DNA of 64,000 nucleotides, from assembly GCF_900109955.1 (NCBI RefSeq), contig NZ_FOJB01000001.1, positions 62,001-126,000 on the forward strand. Direction: 5' to 3'. A program made the position numbers and the translations under genes. The stretch's first letter is position 1; each line of letters begins with the position of its first letter. Below the pieces are notes generated by a model that did not search any database, had not been told where the DNA came from, and was given only the letters and a program-made list of their open reading frames with translations. The DNA is from Aliiroseovarius sediminilitoris. Lineage in GTDB: Bacteria; Pseudomonadota; Alphaproteobacteria; Rhodobacterales; Rhodobacteraceae. This document shows, in pieces, positions 61,224-64,000 of this stretch.

Positions 61224-62413
61224 CAGCGGCGATCCTTGATCGCGTAGAAGATCAAGACGCCAATGGCCCAGATGAACCCAAGGAACGCCCCGAACACGCC
61301 CAGCAGAAGCATCCTTTGTGGGTATTCGGCGCGCTCGGCAAGCGTTGGCTTGATATACGCGGCCAGATACCGACTTTTGCGTTGCGCCTCGATCTTCGCC
61401 GAGTCCAGCGCGGCAAGCGCCGCGAGGTAAGTCTGTTCCGCAAACTCCCTCTCGACTGCAAGGCGCTCATACTCGCCGACAAGCGTGGAGAAGTCCCGAT
61501 CATCATTGTCGTCGGCTCCATATTTCAAACGCTCTTCCTCGATCCTTTCACGGATCACTTCAATACGAAGTTCCGCTTGCGCCATCCGAGGATCATTTGT
61601 GCCAGCGCTTTCTCGTATCAGATCGAAAGCGATCAGAGCGTCGGACAGTTTTGTCTGCAACGCGGTCATCAATCCTGCCTGACCTCCGATCTCTGCTTCG
61701 GGGTCGACAATCTGATTACGCGACCGGAATTGCGTGACGGCTTGCCGCGCCGCTTTCAGCCGCTCGACAGCAAACTCCAATTCCTCAGTTGCATAACGGG
61801 TCGCATCGGCCCGAGCATCGGCACTCAGATCGTTGATCATATCAGAGCTTCGGCTAAAGATGCGCTCGGCGATATCCTTTGCGGTGTTCGCATCGAAGGC
61901 GTGGACACGCAGCTCGATCAGTCCTGTACCGCTATCATAGAATATCTTGACAACTTTCGACCAATAGTTGGCCAAATCTTCAATCGTTCCGCCATCATTG
62001 AATGAAAAAACCGGGTCAGTTTCGTAACCAGCAGAGTATATCGCCCTCAGGTCAATTTCTTCATCGATCAGTTTGACCAGCTCGCGGCTTTGGATGAATT
62101 CGTACAGGATATCTGTATCTTCGGATCCGCCGGTTCCAAACGCACTCAACCCCCCCAAGATATCGGTTGCAGAGCTTACATCCTCGGATCGCACGGTAAA
62201 CGCGACATAAGACACATATTGGTCAAGTGCACGTGCATAAAGATACCAAGCACCGATGAGCAATGGAAAGATGACGGCGACAACAAAGCTGATAAGCACA
62301 ACCCTATGGCGCGACTTGAAACGCGCCGGACGGGCCATTGGGGCAGTCTTCACTTCAGCGGACGCGCTGACGGCATCGGCAGGAGCAGTGTTGGCCTCAG
62401 TGGGTTTATTCAT
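61223..62413 (-). CDS. kpsE: Capsule export inner-membrane protein KpsE (PCP-3)
   Basis: Polysaccharide co-polymerase of 396 residues: N-terminal cytosolic tail rich in Ala and Pro, a first membrane helix (VVLISFVVAVIFPLLIGAWY LYA), a periplasmic part with long coiled coils (about 180-360), and a second membrane helix near the end (MLLLGVFGAFLGFIWAIGVL IFYAI). It links the KpsMT transporter to the Wza-type outer-membrane channel. AAGGATG lies before the ATG. Confidence 0.92.
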   Translation of the reverse strand: MNKPTEANTAPADAVSASAEVKTAPMARPARFKSRHRVVLISFVVAVIFPLLIGAWYLYARALDQYVSYVAFTVRSEDVSSATDILGGLSAFGTGGSEDTDILYEFIQSRELVKLIDEEIDLRAIYSAGYETDPVFSFNDGGTIEDLANYWSKVVKIFYDSGTGLIELRVHAFDANTAKDIAERIFSRSSDMINDLSADARADATRYATEELEFAVERLKAARQAVTQFRSRNQIVDPEAEIGGQAGLMTALQTKLSDALIAFDLIRESAGTNDPRMAQAELRIEVIRERIEEERLKYGADDNDDRDFSTLVGEYERLAVEREFAEQTYLAALAALDSAKIEAQRKSRYLAAYIKPTLAERAEYPQRMLLLGVFGAFLGFIWAIGVLIFYAIKDRR

Positions 62414-62668
62414 GAATCATCCTTCGAAGACGCCAGTCTGTCGGTGTTTGGCGCAACTAAGTTGCCGCATTTTATTGTTGATAGCTCGTTCGTCCGTCGT
62501 TTCGATGTAATTGATCACGTTTGTAAACCGCTCGTCGTGCAGCTTCCACCGCAATATGGACGCGTGGCTTATAACATTGAACCATTTTGCGTTGAAAGAG
62601 CTATTCTTCTTGCCGACACGTGTGGATTCGGCTTGCCAAAAACGCGCATCTAACGGCAAAACACGCGC

Positions 62669-63463
62669 ATGAGCTTCAAAGCAGAGGGCCTGCACGCCCG
62701 CAATTTCAAAACCTGGCGAACGATCGTGGCCCTGATGCTGCGAGAGATGGCCACCAGTTACGGCAGATCGCCCGGTGGCTACCTCTGGGCTGTGCTCGAA
62801 CCGATCGGTGGCTTGACCGTCATGACGGTTGCGTTCTCGATGGCCTTCGCTTCGCCTGCGCTTGGAAACAACTTTGCGCTGTTTTACGCAACTGGCTACT
62901 TGCCTTTTATGATGTATCTTGACCTGTCCAACAAAATTTCAAGGTCGATCAGATACTCCCGCCCTTTGTTATCTTACCCGTCAGTAACATATCTGGACGC
63001 TATCTTCGCACGCTTGTTTCTAAATGCGCTCACCCATTTTCTGGTGTTCTATATTTTGATGTTTGGCATCATGACGTTGTTCGATACTGGTAACATTCTG
63101 AACTACGCCGCCATATTCAACTCACTCAGTATGGCGTTGACCTTTTCGTTCGGGGTGGGTGTGCTGAACTGTTTCTTGCTTACCAAGTATCCGATTTGGG
63201 AGCGGGTCTGGGGGATCGTAACTCGCCCGCTGTTCATAATTTCTTCGATATTCTTTTTGATCGAAAGCATACCCCAACCTTTCCGTGATTACCTTGCATA
63301 CAATCCGCTGGTTCATATCATTGGGGAAATGCGGCGTGGCTTCTATGCGACCTACGACGCGACTTGGGTCAATCCTCTGTACGTGTATGGCATTTCGTTG
63401 ACGCTGACCGTGTTGGGCCTTGTGTTTCTGGGACGCTATCACCGCGAACTCCTCAACAACTGA
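62669..63463 (+). CDS. kpsM: Capsular polysaccharide ABC transporter permease KpsM
   Basis: ABC-2 type permease of 264 residues with about six helices. MLREMATSYGRSPGGYLWAV LEPIGGL is the typical N-terminus, and FIISSIFFLIESIPQPFRDY LAYNPLVHIIGEMRRGFY the conserved C-terminal part. It should pair with KpsT. It is encoded divergently from kpsE-kpsT across a 255-bp gap. The upstream ribosome-binding site is weak (CGGCAAAACACGCGC). Confidence 0.93.
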   Translation: MSFKAEGLHARNFKTWRTIVALMLREMATSYGRSPGGYLWAVLEPIGGLTVMTVAFSMAFASPALGNNFALFYATGYLPFMMYLDLSNKISRSIRYSRPLLSYPSVTYLDAIFARLFLNALTHFLVFYILMFGIMTLFDTGNILNYAAIFNSLSMALTFSFGVGVLNCFLLTKYPIWERVWGIVTRPLFIISSIFFLIESIPQPFRDYLAYNPLVHIIGEMRRGFYATYDATWVNPLYVYGISLTLTVLGLVFLGRYHRELLNN

Positions 63464-63565
63464 CCCATACTCGGGGTGGTTCGCACCTTACGACGGGGTC
63501 GTTTACCTAAAATCCACACTGCTATTTCACAGAAGTAAAGCGCTCTTTAACTCCAAGGATCCACC

Positions 63566-64000
63566 ATAGACCTCATTAAGCTGGGTGAGCTGTACGAGGG
63601 GGTCGGGGTGGCCAGTCTGGTATTTACCGGCACTCATGCGGGTGCCGAATTAAGCTATGTTGCAAACGTTTCTGATCTGGAAGTCTTCCAGGCGGGAAAC
63701 AGGACGTATTTATATGCTGCCACGGGTTCGAATGGTGGCGCGACGGTATTTTCCATTTCGGACGCCGGCGCATTCTCATTGTCAGCGCAATTGTCATATC
63801 CGCTTTCGGTTATGGCTTCACCATATGCTCAGATCGAACTGATTGAGGTGTCTGGCGCCACATATCTGCTGCCGTTCGGTAGATACGACTGGACCTTGAA
63901 CGCCATTACTTTGGATGGTCCGGACCTGTTCGGTGCGACCGAGAGTTTTGAATGGGGTTTGGGAGGATTGGGAAACCTGAGCGCTCTGACATCGCGCAGC
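63566..64000 (+). CDS. N-terminal part of a large secreted protein (RTX/calcium-binding type), cut by window end
   Basis: An open frame of 145 codons from 63566 runs off the window without a stop. The translation includes LVFTGTHAGAELSYVANVSD LEVF, YLYAATGSNGGATVFSISDA G and IELIEVSGATYLLPFGR, matching the N-terminal beta-propeller-like part of Rhodobacteraceae hemolysin-type calcium-binding proteins. The expected start position has ATA six bases after AAGGA; the first canonical start in frame is a GTG about ten codons later. Either an unusual start, a start-codon mutation or a later start is involved. Confidence 0.55.
   Translation, partial: MDLIKLGELYEGVGVASLVFTGTHAGAELSYVANVSDLEVFQAGNRTYLYAATGSNGGATVFSISDAGAFSLSAQLSYPLSVMASPYAQIELIEVSGATYLLPFGRYDWTLNAITLDGPDLFGATESFEWGLGGLGNLSALTSRS

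Noticed and set aside
62417-62695. 92-codon minus-strand frame upstream of kpsE
   Set aside because: It begins inside kpsM on the opposite strand and shows no family likeness. Ending shortly before kpsE is weak support, so it is not called.
1-64000. tRNA, rRNA, CRISPR arrays or prophage genes
   Set aside because: None were seen on reading both strands; no CRISPR-like spaced repeats and no phage structural proteins are present.

Overview
The window looks like a chromosomal piece of a marine Rhodobacteraceae (Roseobacter-group alphaproteobacterium). The grounds are the high GC content, frequent GTG and TTG starts, a COQ9-family ubiquinone protein, the alphaproteobacterial cell-cycle regulator TrcR (DUF1013), aerobic-type cobalamin genes (cobO, cobN, cobW, cobC, cbiB), a perfect TTAA-N7-TTAA (CtrA-type) site, and the recognisable gene products themselves. 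No rRNA, tRNA, CRISPR array, prophage or intact insertion sequence was seen.

Layout. 1-14 kb is mainly housekeeping: a phosphonate monoester hydrolase/sulfatase, a haloacid dehalogenase, a DUF1697 protein, a decayed IS5-type element abutting smpB, smpB-dapA, a Slt-type lytic transglycosylase, a DMT transporter, the two halves of an MnmC-like system encoded divergently, an FMN reductase, an acetolactate-synthase-like ThDP enzyme, and a YCII protein with cobO. 14-21 kb and 26-29 kb hold cobalamin genes. cobN is followed by an overlapping GNAT gene, and cobW, under a cobalamin riboswitch, is followed by a second overlapping GNAT gene. The DUF1636-cobC-cbiB chain has 4-bp overlaps throughout. smc lies between these groups.

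28-50 kb is mixed: a degenerate receiver protein, an HAD hydrolase with an ornithine-cyclodeaminase-like enzyme, rpsU, COQ9 with a quinone reductase, RNase T2, trcR, a hybrid histidine kinase, recQ-yaaA, a thioesterase, an MFS carrier, mepA, a phytase-like protein, a queuosine-precursor transporter, arfB, an aminotransferase/kinase pair, pncA-pncB and trhO. Between the queuosine transporter and arfB is an unexplained short RNA-like unit with a 13-codon ORF, a buried Shine-Dalgarno and its own terminator.

51-64 kb is a surface-polysaccharide region, more AT-rich than the rest. It encodes Wza-type outer-membrane export, KpsE/KpsT/KpsM-type inner-membrane export, dTDP-rhamnose synthesis (rmlB, rmlD, rmlA; no rmlC seen), an RgpF-like rhamnan glycosyltransferase, a GT2 glycosyltransferase and two P-loop sulfotransferase-like proteins. 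Together these suggest an ABC-exported, rhamnose-containing, probably sulfated capsule. A 57-residue coiled-coil protein is translationally coupled to one sulfotransferase. The window ends inside an open frame resembling the N-terminus of a large secreted RTX-type protein, which has ATA where a start codon is expected.
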